A DNA stretch of 64,000 nt from Porphyrobacter sp. LM 6 (GCF_001720465.1 NZ_CP017113.1:2294001-2358000); one strand, 5' to 3'; numbered from the stretch's first letter, positions 1 to 9,889 are shown. Numbers and translations are program-made. Notes: generated by a model not told the origin, from the sequence alone.

Positions 1-384
1 CAGTTCGACCTTTGCCCGGCCCGTGCGGTTGAAGTAGACCGACAGCGGCACCAGCGTCATGCCCTTGCGCTCGACCGCGCCGAACAGCTTTTCGATCTCG
101 CGTTCATGCAGCAGCAGCTTGCGCGGACGGCGCGGTTCGTGATTGAGGCGGTTGCCGTGCGAATATTCGGGGATGTTGGCGTTGATCAGCCACACCTGCC
201 CATCCTTCACCTCGGCATAGGATTCCGCGATGCTCGCCTCTCCCGCACGCAGGGCCTTCACTTCGGTGCCCTGCAGCGCGAGCCCCGCCTCGAACGTGTC
301 CTCGATCGAGTAATCGAAGCGCGCACGGCGGTTCTCGGCGACAATCTTGAGCTTGTCGAAGGTGACGGGTTTGGGGCGTGCCAT
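1..384 (-). CDS. smpB: SsrA-binding protein SmpB, partial (C-terminus outside window)
   Basis: SmpB binds tmRNA and brings it to stalled ribosomes for trans-translation. The 128 residues present start [20 protein letters not shown] and contain the family core: an OB-fold stretch with [18 protein letters not shown], then the INANIPEY and [10 protein letters not shown] blocks, ending in the [10 protein letters not shown] region at the window edge. The family is usually about 150-160 residues, so roughly 30 C-terminal residues, including the basic tail, are missing. The start at 384 gives the expected N-terminus. The gene lies divergently to the amidohydrolase gene, with about 140 bp between. 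Confidence 0.95.
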   Translation of the reverse strand, partial: MARPKPVTFDKLKIVAENRRARFDYSIEDTFEAGLALQGTEVKALRAGEASIAESYAEVKDGQVWLINANIPEYSHGNRLNHEPRRPRKLLLHEREIEKLFGAVERKGMTLVPLSVYFNRTGRAKVEL

Positions 385-522
385 AAGGGGGCGCGATGTA
401 GGCGCGCTCGCGGCAAAAAGCGAGGGGCTTTGCCGCGCCTTTGTTCGTGAGTGGTCTGCAATTGGTCTTGCTGCGCCCCTCGGAACGCGCCAACATCGCC
501 GCCGGAGAGGGGAAGAGAACCA

Positions 523-2232
523 ATGCAGATCGACCGCCGGGCCGTGCTGGCCGGGCTTGCCGCCACGCCTTTGCTGGGAGCGACCGGCGTGCAGGAGCCC
601 GTGACCATTTTCGCGGCGCGCCGCATCGTCACCATGGAGCCTGCCGGCCCCGAAGCGCGCTTCATGGCGGTTGCAGGTGGCAGGGTGCTTGGGCTTGCCG
701 ACAGCCTTGAAGCCCTTGCGCCCTGGACCAGAGGCCGCGCGCACACGATCGACCGGCGGTTTGCCGATCAGGTGCTGTTTCCCGGTCTGGTCGATCCGCA
801 TATCCACCCGATGCAATCGGCCGTGATGCTGGCTCTGCCCTTCCTCGCCCCTGACGAATGGCACCTTCCGTCGGGCCACTGGCAGGCGATTGCGGGGCAG
901 GATGCCTATCGGGCGAGGCTCAAAAAGCTGCTGCGGGACGATTCAACCGATCCGCTCGTCACCTGGGGCCATCACGAGCTGTTTCACGGCCCGATCAACA
1001 GAGCCGTGCTCGACGGGATCGCCCCCGACCGCGCACTGTTCGTATGGCAGCGCAGCTTCCATGAAATCATCGCCAACTCCGCCGCGCTCGCACGTATCGG
1101 ACTGGGCGAGCGGGCAGCCTTCGATGCCGCGATGGCGGCGGGCAAGGTCGAGCACGGCCATGCCGATTTCGACAAGGGCATCTTTGCCGAAACGGCGCTG
1201 CTGGTGGCCCTCGCCAAGCTGCGCCCGGTGCTGCTGTCTCCCGAACGCTTGGCGAGCGGGTTTGCCGGTCTCCACCAGCTCATGGCGACACGCGGCGTGA
1301 CCACCACCTCGGACATGGCGACCGGCATTTTCGCCCAGTTCGACATCGAGGCAGGCCTGATCGCCCGCAGCTTCGGCCGCGCCGATACGCGGGCGCGGGT
1401 GATGCTGATGCCGATCGCGGCAGAGCTCGATCCGGTCGATGATCTGGATGCCTGGATGGCGAACGCAAAGCGCTACGCCAGCGATACGGTGCTGCTCGAT
1501 CGCCGGGTCAAGCTGCTCGCCGATGGGGCCTTCTTTGCCCAGAACATGCGTATGGGGCCGCCGGGCTACACCGATGGCCATATCGGCAAGTGGATCACGC
1601 CGCCCGCCGATCTGCGCCGTCAGGTGGAACGCTATTGGCGGGCAGGCTTCTCGCTGCATATCCACGTCAACGGCGATGAGGGCACTGACGCGGTCCTTGC
1701 GGCGCTGTCCGTGCTCGACCCCCGCCCCGCCCAGACGATCACGCTCGAACACCTTGGCTATTGCACCGAGGCGCAGGCGCGGCGGATCGCGCGGATGGGG
1801 CTGATGGTTTCTGCCCAGCCGAACTACATCCGCGTGCTGGGCGAAGCCTATGGACGCGAAGGCCTCGGGCCTGACCGCGCGGCGCAAATCAATCGCCTCG
1901 GCTCGCTCGAACGCAAGGGCGTGGCGCTGGGCCTGCACAGCGATTTCAACATGGCCCCGATCGATCCCTTCTACCTCGCCTGGATCGCCCAAACGCGCGA
2001 GGGGCTCGATGGCACGGTGCGCGCGCCCGAAGAGCGGCTGAGCCGCGACAAGGCGCTGCGGGCGATCACCATCGAGGCCGCACAGGTTATCGGGATGGAC
2101 GGGATGATCGGCTCGCTCGCGGCCGGCAAGAAAGCCGATTTTCTGGCGCTCGATGCCGACCCGCGCGAAGTGGAAACGGCGGCCCTCAAAGACCTGCCGA
2201 TTGCCGCAACGGTGTTCGAAGGGCGGGTCTGA
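523..2232 (+). CDS. Exported amidohydrolase family 3 protein (YtcJ-like)
   Basis: A 569-residue metal-dependent hydrolase of the amidohydrolase superfamily. The N-terminus is Tat-like: [17 protein letters not shown] follows the start. The metal-binding HxH motif is in [12 protein letters not shown] (H93, H95). Further metal ligands are likely in [16 protein letters not shown] and [10 protein letters not shown], and the C-terminus has the typical [12 protein letters not shown] return to the beta-sandwich domain. The start at 523 is chosen because a GGAGAGGGG ribosome binding site precedes it and the signal peptide begins there. An in-frame ATG at 451 would add a Cys-rich, implausible extension. 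YtcJ-type enzymes act on N-substituted amides, but the substrate cannot be read here. Confidence 0.88.
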   Translation: MQIDRRAVLAGLAATPLLGATGVQEPVTIFAARRIVTMEPAGPEARFMAVAGGRVLGLADSLEALAPWTRGRAHTIDRRFADQVLFPGLVDPHIHPMQSAVMLALPFLAPDEWHLPSGHWQAIAGQDAYRARLKKLLRDDSTDPLVTWGHHELFHGPINRAVLDGIAPDRALFVWQRSFHEIIANSAALARIGLGERAAFDAAMAAGKVEHGHADFDKGIFAETALLVALAKLRPVLLSPERLASGFAGLHQLMATRGVTTTSDMATGIFAQFDIEAGLIARSFGRADTRARVMLMPIAAELDPVDDLDAWMANAKRYASDTVLLDRRVKLLADGAFFAQNMRMGPPGYTDGHIGKWITPPADLRRQVERYWRAGFSLHIHVNGDEGTDAVLAALSVLDPRPAQTITLEHLGYCTEAQARRIARMGLMVSAQPNYIRVLGEAYGREGLGPDRAAQINRLGSLERKGVALGLHSDFNMAPIDPFYLAWIAQTREGLDGTVRAPEERLSRDKALRAITIEAAQVIGMDGMIGSLAAGKKADFLALDADPREVETAALKDLPIAATVFEGRV

Positions 2233-2248
2233 ACCCCGCCCCCTTGCC

Positions 2249-3130
2249 TCAGAGCACGCCTGCCGAGACCAGCGCCTCGTCAACCGCCTTCTTGGCTTCG
2301 GGCGAACATTCGACCAGCGGCAGGCGCACTTCAGGCTCGATCCAGTCGTGCACGCGGCTGAGCGCGTATTTCACCGGCGCGGGGCTGGCGTCGGAGAACA
2401 TGGCATAGTGCAGCGGGAACAGGCGGTCGTTCAACTGGCGCGCCTTCTTCAGCTCGTTCGCGGCAATCGCCTGATGGAACTCCGCACACAGCGCCGGGGC
2501 GACGTTGGCCGTCACCGAGATGCACCCGCGCCCGCCCGCCGCCGCATGGGGCAACCACAGCTCGTCATTGCCCGAAAGCTGGCAGAACTCGCGTCCGATC
2601 CCCATGCGGTGATCGGCGACGCGCGACAGGTCGCCGCTCGCATCCTTGATCGCGATGATCCGGTCGGGATACTTGCGAACCAGCTCGACCACTGTCTCAT
2701 CGAGCAGATCGGTCACCGTGCGCGCAGGCACGTTGTAGAGCACGATCGGCAGCTCGGTGTTTTCCGCAAGGTAGCTGAAATGTGCGATCAGCCCGCGCTG
2801 GCTCGGGCGGTTGTAGTAAGGCGCCACGCACAGGCCTGCCGCCGCGCCCGATTTCTTGGCGAAGTTCATGTGCAGTTCGGCATTGCGGGTGTCATTCGAT
2901 CCGCAGCCCGCAATCACCGGCACGCGGCCCGCCGCCTGCTCGATGCAAACCTCGATGACGCGGTGATGCTCGGCATTGGAGAGGGTCGAAGCCTCGCCAG
3001 TCGTGCCGCAGGCCACCAGAGCGGCGCTGCCGTTTTCGATCTGCCAGTCGACCAGCCGCCGATAAGCGGCCTCGTCAAACGACCCGCCGCGAAAAGGAGT
3101 CACCAGAGCGGGTATCGATCCGCTGAACAT
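2249..3130 (-). CDS. dapA: 4-hydroxy-tetrahydrodipicolinate synthase
   Basis: DapA condenses pyruvate with aspartate semialdehyde in the diaminopimelate/lysine pathway. The 293 residues match family length. The GTTGE pyruvate-binding loop is at 42-46, the catalytic tyrosine in IVLYNVPARTV is Y132, and the Schiff-base lysine in RIIAIKDASGD is K162. The start at 3130 (MFSGSIPALVTPF) is the normal family start. An ATG further upstream at 3247 would add 39 unlikely residues overlapping the divergent lytic transglycosylase start. The gene is convergent with the amidohydrolase gene (16 bp between stops). No lysine riboswitch is seen. Confidence 0.97.
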   Translation of the reverse strand: MFSGSIPALVTPFRGGSFDEAAYRRLVDWQIENGSAALVACGTTGEASTLSNAEHHRVIEVCIEQAAGRVPVIAGCGSNDTRNAELHMNFAKKSGAAAGLCVAPYYNRPSQRGLIAHFSYLAENTELPIVLYNVPARTVTDLLDETVVELVRKYPDRIIAIKDASGDLSRVADHRMGIGREFCQLSGNDELWLPHAAAGGRGCISVTANVAPALCAEFHQAIAANELKKARQLNDRLFPLHYAMFSDASPAPVKYALSRVHDWIEPEVRLPLVECSPEAKKAVDEALVSAGVL

Positions 3131-3227
3131 TGCCTTTGTCCTGCCTTCCTCGCTAGGGTGGGTTAATGACGGGGCCTCTCCCCCGCACTTCCACTGTTCA
3201 GCGCCTGATAAGGAGCCGATTGGCACT

Positions 3228-5192
3228 ATGTCCAGCATGGTCCGCAAGTTTTGGATTTCGACTCGGATTTATGCTGCGCTGGTCGGGTTTGGCGCAGGGC
3301 TTTCGGTGAGCGCGCCTGCGGTGGCGCAGGACTGGGGATCGGGCAGCGATCTCGTCGCCCGCCAGCCGAGCATCATCGATTCCGCGATTTCGCGCTGGGA
3401 AGCCTTGCAGGCCAGCCGCACCAGCAGCTTTGCCGATTACGCGGGCTTCGCGCTCGCCTATCCCGATTTTCCGCGCGCCGATATTCTGCGGCTGCGCGCC
3501 GAGGGAGCGCTCGAGAACGAGGCACCGCCGCAGGCCGAAGTTCTGCGCTTCTTCGATGTGCTACCGCCGCTGACCAATCCCGGCCGCGCACGCTATGCGC
3601 TGGCGCTTGCCGGAGCGCAGCGGCCCGAGGCGCTGGCTGAGGCGCGCAAGGCATGGCGCGGCGGCAGCATGAGCGATCCGGTCGAGCTCTATATTTTCGG
3701 ACTTTATGGCGCGCAGTTCACACCCGATGATCACGCCGCACGGATGGATGCGCTGCTGTGGCAGGGCAAGGCCGATGCGGCGGCGCGGCAGGTGATCAAC
3801 CTTGCCGAAAGCCAGCGCCCGCTCGCGCTCGCCCGCCTCGCGCTGCTGCGCGGCGCGCCGGCGGAGATGTCGGGGCTGACCGTGCCCGCAGGCGCCAACG
3901 CCGATCCCGGCTATGTCTTCAACCGCATCAAGCAGTTGCGCGGCAACGGCCAGGGCTGGGAAGCCGCACAGGCCTTTATCAGCCGCCCTGCCTTCAACGC
4001 CCCTGCGCGCGATGCCGAAGCCTTCGTGACCGAGCTGCTCGCGCTCGCCAGGAACGTCGGCGCGCGCGATGCGGTGCAGGTCGCCAGCCGCACCGATGAT
4101 CTGTTTGCGCCGGGCACCGACCTCTCGTCGCTCAGCTTCACTCTGCGCGATCGTTACACCGATCTAATGTGGCTCGGCGGGACCAAAGCGCTTTGGGATC
4201 TGGGTGATGGCGCCGCCGCCGCCCCGCTGTTCCAGCGCTATGGCGATGCCGCCAAGACGCCGCTCACCAAGGCCAAGGGCTATTTCTGGGCTGGCCGCGC
4301 CGCACGCCGCGCCGGGAACGAAGCCGAGGCGACCCGCTATTTCGAAATGGCAGCACGCTGGCCCGATTACTATTACGGCCAGCTGGCGCTTTCGGCATTG
4401 GGCCGCACTATGCCGGCCTTCGCCGCGCTGCCGCAGCCCGCGATCACCCCTGGAGCCCGCGCCGAATTCGACACGCATCCGTTGGTCAGAGCGATCCGCG
4501 CGCTCGCCAGCAATCGGCGCGACTGGCGCACCGAACGCCGCTTTTTCGAGGCCCTGGGCGACATCGCGGATACGCCCGAAGAGATGGTAATGGCCAACCA
4601 ACTCGCCGCCAGTACCGGGCTTGATGAAATGGCCGTGGTGCTGGGAATGAAGGCGGGCGAGAACGGCCTTGCCGGGCTCGAACGGATCGGCTTCCCCGTG
4701 ATTTCGACCCCCGCCTTCGTCAACGACTGGACGATGGTCCACGCGATCAGCCGTCAGGAAAGCGAGTTTGATCAGACCCGCGAAAGCCATGCCGGAGCGC
4801 GCGGGGTCATGCAGCTGATGCCCGGCACCGCGCGCGAGCAGGCAGGCAAGCTGGGCATGAACTACATGGCCGCCGATCTTACCGCCTCGCCGCATTACAA
4901 CATCCAGCTGGGCGATGCCTATTTCGCCCGGATGATGAGCTATTACGGCGGTTCCTATCCGCTCGCGGTGGGTGCCTATAACGCCGGGCCGGGCCGCGTG
5001 AACGAGTGGCTGCGCCTCAACGGCGATCCGCGCACCGGGGCGATCGACTGGGTGACCTGGGTCGAAAAGATCCCCGCCAAGTACGAGACGCGCTATTACA
5101 TCATGCGCGTGATCGGCAATGCGGTGACCTATTCGCACATGTATCCGGCCGAAGCCGGCCTGCCGCGCCCGGTCGATAGTTTCCTTCGCTGA
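3228..5192 (+). CDS. Soluble lytic murein transglycosylase (Slt70-like)
   Basis: A 654-residue periplasmic lytic transglycosylase that cleaves peptidoglycan strands to 1,6-anhydromuramyl products. It has a signal peptide ending near SAPAVAQ/DWG, a long alpha-helical superhelix region, and a C-terminal goose-type lysozyme fold. The catalytic glutamate is E511 in AISRQESEF, followed by GARGVMQLMPGTA and AVGAYNAGPGRV, the family signatures. AAGGAG lies 12 bp before the ATG at 3228. An in-frame ATG at 3237 is also possible. It is divergent from dapA (97 bp between starts) and followed 18 bp later by the GreB-type gene. Confidence 0.93.
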   Translation: MSSMVRKFWISTRIYAALVGFGAGLSVSAPAVAQDWGSGSDLVARQPSIIDSAISRWEALQASRTSSFADYAGFALAYPDFPRADILRLRAEGALENEAPPQAEVLRFFDVLPPLTNPGRARYALALAGAQRPEALAEARKAWRGGSMSDPVELYIFGLYGAQFTPDDHAARMDALLWQGKADAAARQVINLAESQRPLALARLALLRGAPAEMSGLTVPAGANADPGYVFNRIKQLRGNGQGWEAAQAFISRPAFNAPARDAEAFVTELLALARNVGARDAVQVASRTDDLFAPGTDLSSLSFTLRDRYTDLMWLGGTKALWDLGDGAAAAPLFQRYGDAAKTPLTKAKGYFWAGRAARRAGNEAEATRYFEMAARWPDYYYGQLALSALGRTMPAFAALPQPAITPGARAEFDTHPLVRAIRALASNRRDWRTERRFFEALGDIADTPEEMVMANQLAASTGLDEMAVVLGMKAGENGLAGLERIGFPVISTPAFVNDWTMVHAISRQESEFDQTRESHAGARGVMQLMPGTAREQAGKLGMNYMAADLTASPHYNIQLGDAYFARMMSYYGGSYPLAVGAYNAGPGRVNEWLRLNGDPRTGAIDWVTWVEKIPAKYETRYYIMRVIGNAVTYSHMYPAEAGLPRPVDSFLR

Positions 5193-5210
5193 TGCGATGA
5201 AGCCGCGCCA

Positions 5211-5690
5211 ATGAAGGTTCAGGGGGCACCGATCACACCGGCTGGCATGGCCGCGCTCAAGGCGCGCTATGACCACCTGCTCGGCACCGAGCGTCCGGCG
5301 ATTGTCGAGATCGTCAGCTGGGCGGCGGGCAATGGCGACCGCTCGGAAAACGGCGATTATCTCTATGGCCGCAAGAAGATGCGCGAGATCGACCGCGAAC
5401 TCGCCCACCTCGCGCGCCGGATGAAGGCGCTGCGGGTGGTCGATCCCGCGGGACAGCTGGACCGCACCCGCGTGTTCTTCGGCGCCAAGGTCGAAATCGC
5501 TGACGAGGATGACAACCGCCAGACAGTGCAGCTTGTCGGCGATGACGAGCAGGACGCGGGCGCGGGCCGGATCGGGTGGAATTCCCCACTGGCGCGGGCC
5601 TTGCGGGGCGCTGGCGTTGGCGATCTGCGGGTGGTCACTCTGCCATCGGGCACGAAGGAATGGGAAGTGATGGCGATCGACTATGACTAG
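5211..5690 (+). CDS. greB: GreB-type transcription elongation factor
   Basis: A 159-residue GreA/GreB family protein that enters the RNA polymerase secondary channel and stimulates cleavage of backtracked RNA. The N-terminal coiled-coil hairpin carries the acidic tip in NGDRSENGDYLYGRKKMREI (D and E of DRSENGDY). The C-terminal FKBP-like domain includes FFGAKVEIADEDD and GWNSPLARALRGAGVGD. The YLYGRKKMREIDR segment matches GreB more than GreA. The stop overlaps the next start by 8 bp, so the next protein is probably translationally coupled. Confidence 0.88.
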   Translation: MKVQGAPITPAGMAALKARYDHLLGTERPAIVEIVSWAAGNGDRSENGDYLYGRKKMREIDRELAHLARRMKALRVVDPAGQLDRTRVFFGAKVEIADEDDNRQTVQLVGDDEQDAGAGRIGWNSPLARALRGAGVGDLRVVTLPSGTKEWEVMAIDYD

Positions 5691-6159
5691 GCTCGCCGTC
5701 CTCGCCCTGCTGTTGCTGGCCGCGCCGCTCGCAGCGCGCGAAAGCCTTGGCGTCTATGATAGCTGGGCCGCGTTCAAGGACGACAAGCCGCTGCGCTGCT
5801 ATGCCATCGCCAAGGCGCAAGGCACCCCGCCCGCCCCCGCCTATGCGACGATCTCGCACTGGCCCCGGAAGAAGGTGCGCGGCGCGCTCCACATCGTCCT
5901 CTCGCGCGAGGTGGCGGACAAGGCCGAGGTGCGCCTCGCGCTCGGCGGCAAGCGGTTCGTGCTGGTGGGCAAGGGCCGCAACGCCTGGGCAGCCGATGCA
6001 CAGGCGGATGCCGCGATCATAGCCGCGCTGCGCTCGGCATCCCGCATGAGCGTTTCCGCCCGCAGCGCCAAGGGCGGCATCTTTACCGACCGCTACGACC
6101 TCGCCGGCGCCGCCACAGCGATAGATGCGGCAACTGTGGGGTGCGCGAAAGCGCGCTGA
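5683..6159 (+). CDS. Exported conserved protein, distantly like invasion-associated locus B proteins
   Basis: A 158-residue protein with a short, clear signal peptide ([20 protein letters not shown]). The mature part has a [18 protein letters not shown] block and an [20 protein letters not shown] block. Their order (a cysteine-containing strand, then a basic strand pair) resembles the IalB/DUF family of small periplasmic beta proteins. That resemblance is weak and no function is claimed. It contains two cysteines, in RCYAI and in VGCAKAR at the end, which could form a disulfide. It overlaps the greB stop, so the two are probably cotranslated. Confidence 0.7.
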   Translation: MTRLAVLALLLLAAPLAARESLGVYDSWAAFKDDKPLRCYAIAKAQGTPPAPAYATISHWPRKKVRGALHIVLSREVADKAEVRLALGGKRFVLVGKGRNAWAADAQADAAIIAALRSASRMSVSARSAKGGIFTDRYDLAGAATAIDAATVGCAKAR

Positions 6160-6199
6160 CTGGTCAAATCGTCAAAGCGCGACTATAGGGCCGCCACCC

Positions 6200-7459
6200 A
6201 TGGCCGATACTGCACTCATGACCATCCCGGGCCTCGTCGACCCGGTGCCCGCCACGCGCGACATCACGCCGCGTGCCGATGGGCGCGTCGATCTGATCGG
6301 CCTGCCCCGCCCGCGCATCCGCGAACTCTTCGCCGAGGCGGGTCTTGATGACAGGCAGGCCAAGCTGCGCGCCAAGCAGGTGTTCCACTGGCTCTACCAT
6401 CGCGGCGTCACCGATTTCGAGGCGATGACCGATATCGCCAAGCCGATGCGCCCCTGGCTGGCGGAGCGCTTCGTGATCGGCCGCCCCGATGTGGTCGAGG
6501 CCCAGCACTCGGTCGACGGCACCCGCAAGTGGCTGCTCCGCACGGCCGATGGCCACGATTTCGAGATGGTGTTCATCCCCGACGAGACGCGCGGCACGCT
6601 GTGCGTGTCTTCGCAGGTCGGCTGCACCCTCACCTGCTCCTTCTGCCACACCGGCACGATGAAGCTGGTGCGCAACCTTACCCCCGGCGAGATCGTCGGG
6701 CAGGTGATGCTCGCGCGCGACGCGCTGGGCGAATGGCCGCGCGGGACGATGGTGAGCGATGCCGACGTGATCGACGAGGATGACGAGGCGGGCCACTACA
6801 CCGCCGATGGCCGCCTGCTCACCAACATCGTGATGATGGGCATGGGCGAGCCGCTCTACAATTTCGATCACGTGCGCGACGCGCTGAAGCTGGTGATGGA
6901 TGGCGATGGCCTTGCCCTCTCCAAGCGCCGCATCACGCTCTCGACCAGCGGCGTCATTCCGATGATGGAGCGCTGCGGCGAGGAAATCGGGGTGAACCTC
7001 GCGGTCTCGCTTCACGGCGTGCGCAAGGAAGTGCGCGACGAGCTGGTGCCGCTCAACAAGAAGTACGGCATCGACGATCTGCTGCAGGCCTGCGCCGATT
7101 ATCCGGGCGCGTCCAACGCGCGCCGCATCACCTTCGAATATGTGATGATCAAGGACAAGAACGACAGCGACGATGACGCGCGCGAGCTTGTCCGCCTGCT
7201 GCGCGAATACAACCTCCCTGCCAAGGTCAACCTGATCCCGTTCAACCCCTGGCCGGGCGCAGGCTACGAGACTTCGGCCCCGGAACGCATCCGGCGCTTT
7301 TCAGAAATCGTGTTCGAAGGCGGCTTCTCCGCTCCGGTTCGCACCCCGCGCGGGCGCGACATCGACGCGGCTTGCGGCCAGCTCAAGACCGCGGCGGAAA
7401 AGAAGTCCCGCGCCCAGCGCGACCGAGAAGCCGCTGCTGCGGCGGCTCAGGGCGCGTGA
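6200..7459 (+). CDS. rlmN: Dual-specificity 23S rRNA A2503 / tRNA A37 C2-methyltransferase RlmN
   Basis: A radical-SAM enzyme that methylates C2 of A2503 in 23S rRNA and of A37 in some tRNAs. The CxxxCxxC iron-sulfur motif is C142, C146 and C149 in [12 protein letters not shown]. The methyl-carrying cysteine is in the C-terminal [20 protein letters not shown] and the [10 protein letters not shown] region are family hallmarks. The protein is 419 residues. The start at 6200 ([11 protein letters not shown]) is preferred over ATG 6125, which lies inside the upstream gene. An Asp/Glu-rich insert follows the iron-sulfur region ([14 protein letters not shown]) and is common in alphaproteobacterial forms. 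The stop overlaps the next gene in GTGA. Confidence 0.96.
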   Translation: MADTALMTIPGLVDPVPATRDITPRADGRVDLIGLPRPRIRELFAEAGLDDRQAKLRAKQVFHWLYHRGVTDFEAMTDIAKPMRPWLAERFVIGRPDVVEAQHSVDGTRKWLLRTADGHDFEMVFIPDETRGTLCVSSQVGCTLTCSFCHTGTMKLVRNLTPGEIVGQVMLARDALGEWPRGTMVSDADVIDEDDEAGHYTADGRLLTNIVMMGMGEPLYNFDHVRDALKLVMDGDGLALSKRRITLSTSGVIPMMERCGEEIGVNLAVSLHGVRKEVRDELVPLNKKYGIDDLLQACADYPGASNARRITFEYVMIKDKNDSDDDARELVRLLREYNLPAKVNLIPFNPWPGAGYETSAPERIRRFSEIVFEGGFSAPVRTPRGRDIDAACGQLKTAAEKKSRAQRDREAAAAAAQGA

Positions 7460-8052
7460 GCGCCGATCCCGACACCATCGCCTTCTATCAGGCCCGCGCG
7501 CCGCATTATGTGCTGAAGTTCGGGCAGGCGCACTCCTACCAGCTTGACCCGTTCCTCGACCTCCTGCCGCCCGGCGGGCGCGTGCTCGAACTGGGCTGCG
7601 GCGGCGGGCAGGATTCGCATCGTGCCAAGGCGCGCGGGTTTAGCGTCGATGCCACCGATGCCACCCCCGCGATGGTCGCCAAAGCCAACGAGCGCTGGGG
7701 TGTCGGCGCGCGCGTGATGGCGTTCGATGAACTGGATGCAGCAGATGCCTATGACGGCATCTGGGCGCACGCGAGCCTGTTGCACTGCCCCAGGGAAGCG
7801 CTCCCCGACGTCCTCGCCCGTATCCACCGCGCGCTCGTGCCCGGCGGATGGCACTTCGCCAGCTACAAGCTTGGCGAGGCAGAGGGGCGCGATGCCCTTG
7901 GCCGGTTCTACAACTTTCCCGATGCCGGATGGCTCGCCGCACAATATGACGCGATCCCCGGCTGGCAGATCGTCGAGACCCGCTGCTATCAGGCCGGCGG
8001 GTTCGACAATGTCGAACGCGACTGGATTGACCTCATCGTGAGGAAAGTATGA
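7456..8052 (+). CDS. Class I SAM-dependent methyltransferase
   Basis: A 198-residue methyltransferase with the class I SAM-binding motif [19 protein letters not shown], motif II acid in the [10 protein letters not shown] stretch, and [20 protein letters not shown] as post-II region. This pattern is close to the small Tellurite-resistance/UbiE-like methyltransferases. The substrate is not identifiable. The GTG at 7456 overlaps the rlmN stop in GTGA and gives a clean start ([15 protein letters not shown]). An ATG at 7372 would read through the rlmN end in another frame. It overlaps the next gene in ATGA, so rlmN, this gene and the MOSC gene form one tight unit. Confidence 0.88.
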   Translation: MSADPDTIAFYQARAPHYVLKFGQAHSYQLDPFLDLLPPGGRVLELGCGGGQDSHRAKARGFSVDATDATPAMVAKANERWGVGARVMAFDELDAADAYDGIWAHASLLHCPREALPDVLARIHRALVPGGWHFASYKLGEAEGRDALGRFYNFPDAGWLAAQYDAIPGWQIVETRCYQAGGFDNVERDWIDLIVRKV

Positions 8053-8690
8053 GCCACTGGACCATCGAAGCCGTCTGCACCGGCACCGCGCGCCCCTTCA
8101 ACGGCGCGGAACTGAGCGCGATTGCCAAGCGCCCGCGCGAGGGTGCTGTGCAGGTCCTCAGCGAGGGACTCGCGCCCGACGAACAGGCCGATCGCCGCGT
8201 GCATGGCGGGCCGGAGATGGCGCTGCACCTATACCCGCTCGATCACCATGCGTGGTGGCGCGAGGTGATCGGCGATCATCCCGCGCTGGAAGAACCGGGC
8301 GGTTTCGGATCGAACCTCGCCGTCAGCGGCCTCACCGAAGACATGGTCCACATCGGCGACCGCTTCCGCCTTGGAACCGCGCTGATCGAGATCAGCCAGC
8401 CGCGCCAACCGTGCTGGAAGATCGAACACCGCTTCAGCCACAAGGGGATGGTCGCCCGGATCATCGAGAGCGGGTGCTGCGGCTGGTACTTCCGCGTGAT
8501 CGAAGAGGGCGAGGTTGCCGCAGGCGACTCGCTCGAACGGATGGCGCTTGGTGCCACCGAATGGAGCGTCGCGCGGGTGTTTCATGCCATCATCGGCGGC
8601 AAGGCGACCCCGGCAGAATTCGCCGAACTGGCGGCGCTCGCCACCCTCACCCCGCGTCTGCGCGAAAAGGCCGCAGCCCGTCGCGGTTGA
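8049..8690 (+). CDS. MOSC domain protein (YiiM-like)
   Basis: A 213-residue MOSC-domain protein. YiiM-type proteins bind molybdenum cofactor and reduce N-hydroxylated purines. The RRVHGGPEMALHLYPLDHH segment, the FGSNLAVSGL segment and the QPRQPCWKIEHRF segment with its conserved cysteine are the MOSC signatures, followed by a YiiM-like C-terminal 3-alpha domain. The start overlaps the previous stop in ATGA. YiiM assignment rests on length and motif layout. The exact substrate is inferred. Confidence 0.87.
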   Translation: MSHWTIEAVCTGTARPFNGAELSAIAKRPREGAVQVLSEGLAPDEQADRRVHGGPEMALHLYPLDHHAWWREVIGDHPALEEPGGFGSNLAVSGLTEDMVHIGDRFRLGTALIEISQPRQPCWKIEHRFSHKGMVARIIESGCCGWYFRVIEEGEVAAGDSLERMALGATEWSVARVFHAIIGGKATPAEFAELAALATLTPRLREKAAARRG

Positions 8691-8824
8691 GCAACGGTTC
8701 ACCTTGCAATCCCCCAACCTGAACAAATCCTGCTGTTTCCTGACAACATCATTCATCCCGCGTTCCAGTTAGATGAACGAAACAGGTTGTGCTCCATCGG
8801 GGAGCCGCCACAAGGAAACGAGCC

Positions 8825-9292
8825 ATGAAGCACCTCGCCCTCATCGCCGCCGCCGGTTCGCTGGCTGCCTTTGCCGCTCCGGCACAGGCCGCCGAACTGC
8901 CCGCCGCGCCTTCGCCCATGTTCGCTGAATATCACGATAGCGTCCTGCCTTTCGGTCAGGTTGCCGCCTATGGCCGCGACGACTGGGACGATGATGATGA
9001 CGATTGGCGCGACCGCCGCGACCGTCGCCGCTGGCGCGACCGCGACCGCGACTGGGATGACGGCCGCCGCTGGGATAGCCGCCGCGATCGCTACTGGCGC
9101 GGCAATGACGGCCGCTGGCGCTGCCGCCGCGACGACGGCACGACCGGTCTACTGATCGGCGCCGGGGTCGGCGCGCTGCTCGGCCGCGAAGTCGACCGCC
9201 GCGGTGACCGCACGCTGGGCACGGTGCTCGGCGCGGTGGGTGGCGGTCTGCTCGGCCGCGAGATCGATCGCGGCGATGTGCGCTGCCGCTAA
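8825..9292 (+). CDS. Exported glycine-zipper 2TM domain protein (paralog A)
   Basis: A 155-residue secreted or envelope protein. After a signal peptide (MKHLALIAAAGSLAAFAAPAQA) comes a striking low-complexity Arg/Asp/Trp region (acidic DDWDDDDDDWRD, then repeated DRR/RWRDRDRD units). The C-terminus is a glycine zipper: TTGLLIGAGVGALLG and GTVLGAVGGGLLGREIDRG. Glycine-zipper proteins of this kind usually sit in or at the outer membrane. The start at 8825 has AGGAAA 8 bp upstream. An in-frame ATG at 8789 lacks the signal peptide. The C-terminal half is closely similar to the next gene, so this is a tandem duplicate with a diverged middle. Confidence 0.85.
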   Translation: MKHLALIAAAGSLAAFAAPAQAAELPAAPSPMFAEYHDSVLPFGQVAAYGRDDWDDDDDDWRDRRDRRRWRDRDRDWDDGRRWDSRRDRYWRGNDGRWRCRRDDGTTGLLIGAGVGALLGREVDRRGDRTLGTVLGAVGGGLLGREIDRGDVRCR

Positions 9293-9303
9293 CGTCTTGG
9301 CGC

Positions 9304-9333
9304 GGCGGGCATCCGGCTCGACCGATGCCCGCC
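9304..9333 (+). terminator. 10-bp stem-loop between the two glycine-zipper genes
   Basis: GGCGGGCATC at 9304-9313 pairs perfectly with GATGCCCGCC at 9324-9333 around a 10-nt loop. It begins 12 bp after the first glycine-zipper stop codon. There is no T-run, so it could be an RNA-stabilising hairpin or a weak terminator rather than a classical one. Confidence 0.45.
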
Positions 9334-9411
9334 CTGCCGCTGGGCGCTGTTAACTCGCCCTTAAACAAGGAAAGTGGACGCTAGAGCCACACCGCAACGA
9401 GAGTACGACTC

Positions 9412-9786
9412 ATGAAGAAGATTGCCATTATCCTCGCCGCCGGTGCCATGACGCTGCCGATGGCAGCGCCCGCGCAGGCCGACCCTCCGCCGCATGCACC
9501 TGCCTGGGGCAAGCGCGCAAAGCAGGCGCGGATCTATGATGATCGCGGCTTCTACATCGAACCGCGCCGCCTTGACCGCGACGATCGCATCTGGCGCGAT
9601 GGCGACCGCTACTACTGCCGCCGCGACAACGGCACCACCGGTCTGGTGATCGGTGCCGGTGTCGGCGCACTTGTCGGTCGCGCGATCGATACCCGTGGCG
9701 ACCGTTCGGCCGGCACTCTGCTCGGGGCGATCGGCGGCGGCCTGCTGGGCCGCGAAATCGACCGCGGCGAGCTGCGCTGCCGTTAA
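9412..9786 (+). CDS. Exported glycine-zipper 2TM domain protein (paralog B)
   Basis: A 124-residue protein with a signal peptide (MKKIAIILAAGAMTLPMAAPAQA). It has a short RLDRDDRIWRDGDRYYCRRD segment in place of the long charged region of its neighbour, then the glycine zipper NGTTGLVIGAGVGALVGR and GTLLGAIGGGLLGREIDRG. The cysteine pair (YYCRRD and the C-terminal LRCR) is shared with paralog A. The two genes are separated by about 120 bp containing a stem-loop, and each has its own ribosome binding site. The role is unknown; envelope integrity is a guess from the family. Confidence 0.85.
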   Translation: MKKIAIILAAGAMTLPMAAPAQADPPPHAPAWGKRAKQARIYDDRGFYIEPRRLDRDDRIWRDGDRYYCRRDNGTTGLVIGAGVGALVGRAIDTRGDRSAGTLLGAIGGGLLGREIDRGELRCR

Positions 9787-9795
9787 GCCACACAA

Positions 9796-9845
9796 GCGGG
9801 CGGCGCGCTGTTGCTACAGCTCCCCGATTGAAGCGCGCCGCCCGC
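9796..9845 (+). terminator. 14-bp perfect stem-loop after paralog B
   Basis: GCGGGCGGCGCGCT at 9796-9809 pairs perfectly with AGCGCGCCGCCCGC at 9832-9845 around a 22-nt loop. It starts 10 bp after the stop codon and ends 45 bp before the SDR gene. There is no T-run, but the stem is strong enough to end or protect the glycine-zipper transcript. Confidence 0.5.
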
Positions 9846-9889
9846 ACTGTTAGCGCTCCTGTCATGACCAACATGACCGGACTGCCCGC

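Noticed and set aside
943..2283. Long minus-strand ORF (446 residues) opposite the amidohydrolase gene
   Set aside because: Composition is His/Arg/Gly-rich shadow sequence of a high-GC gene, with no motif; the plus-strand frame has clear HxH and signal peptide.
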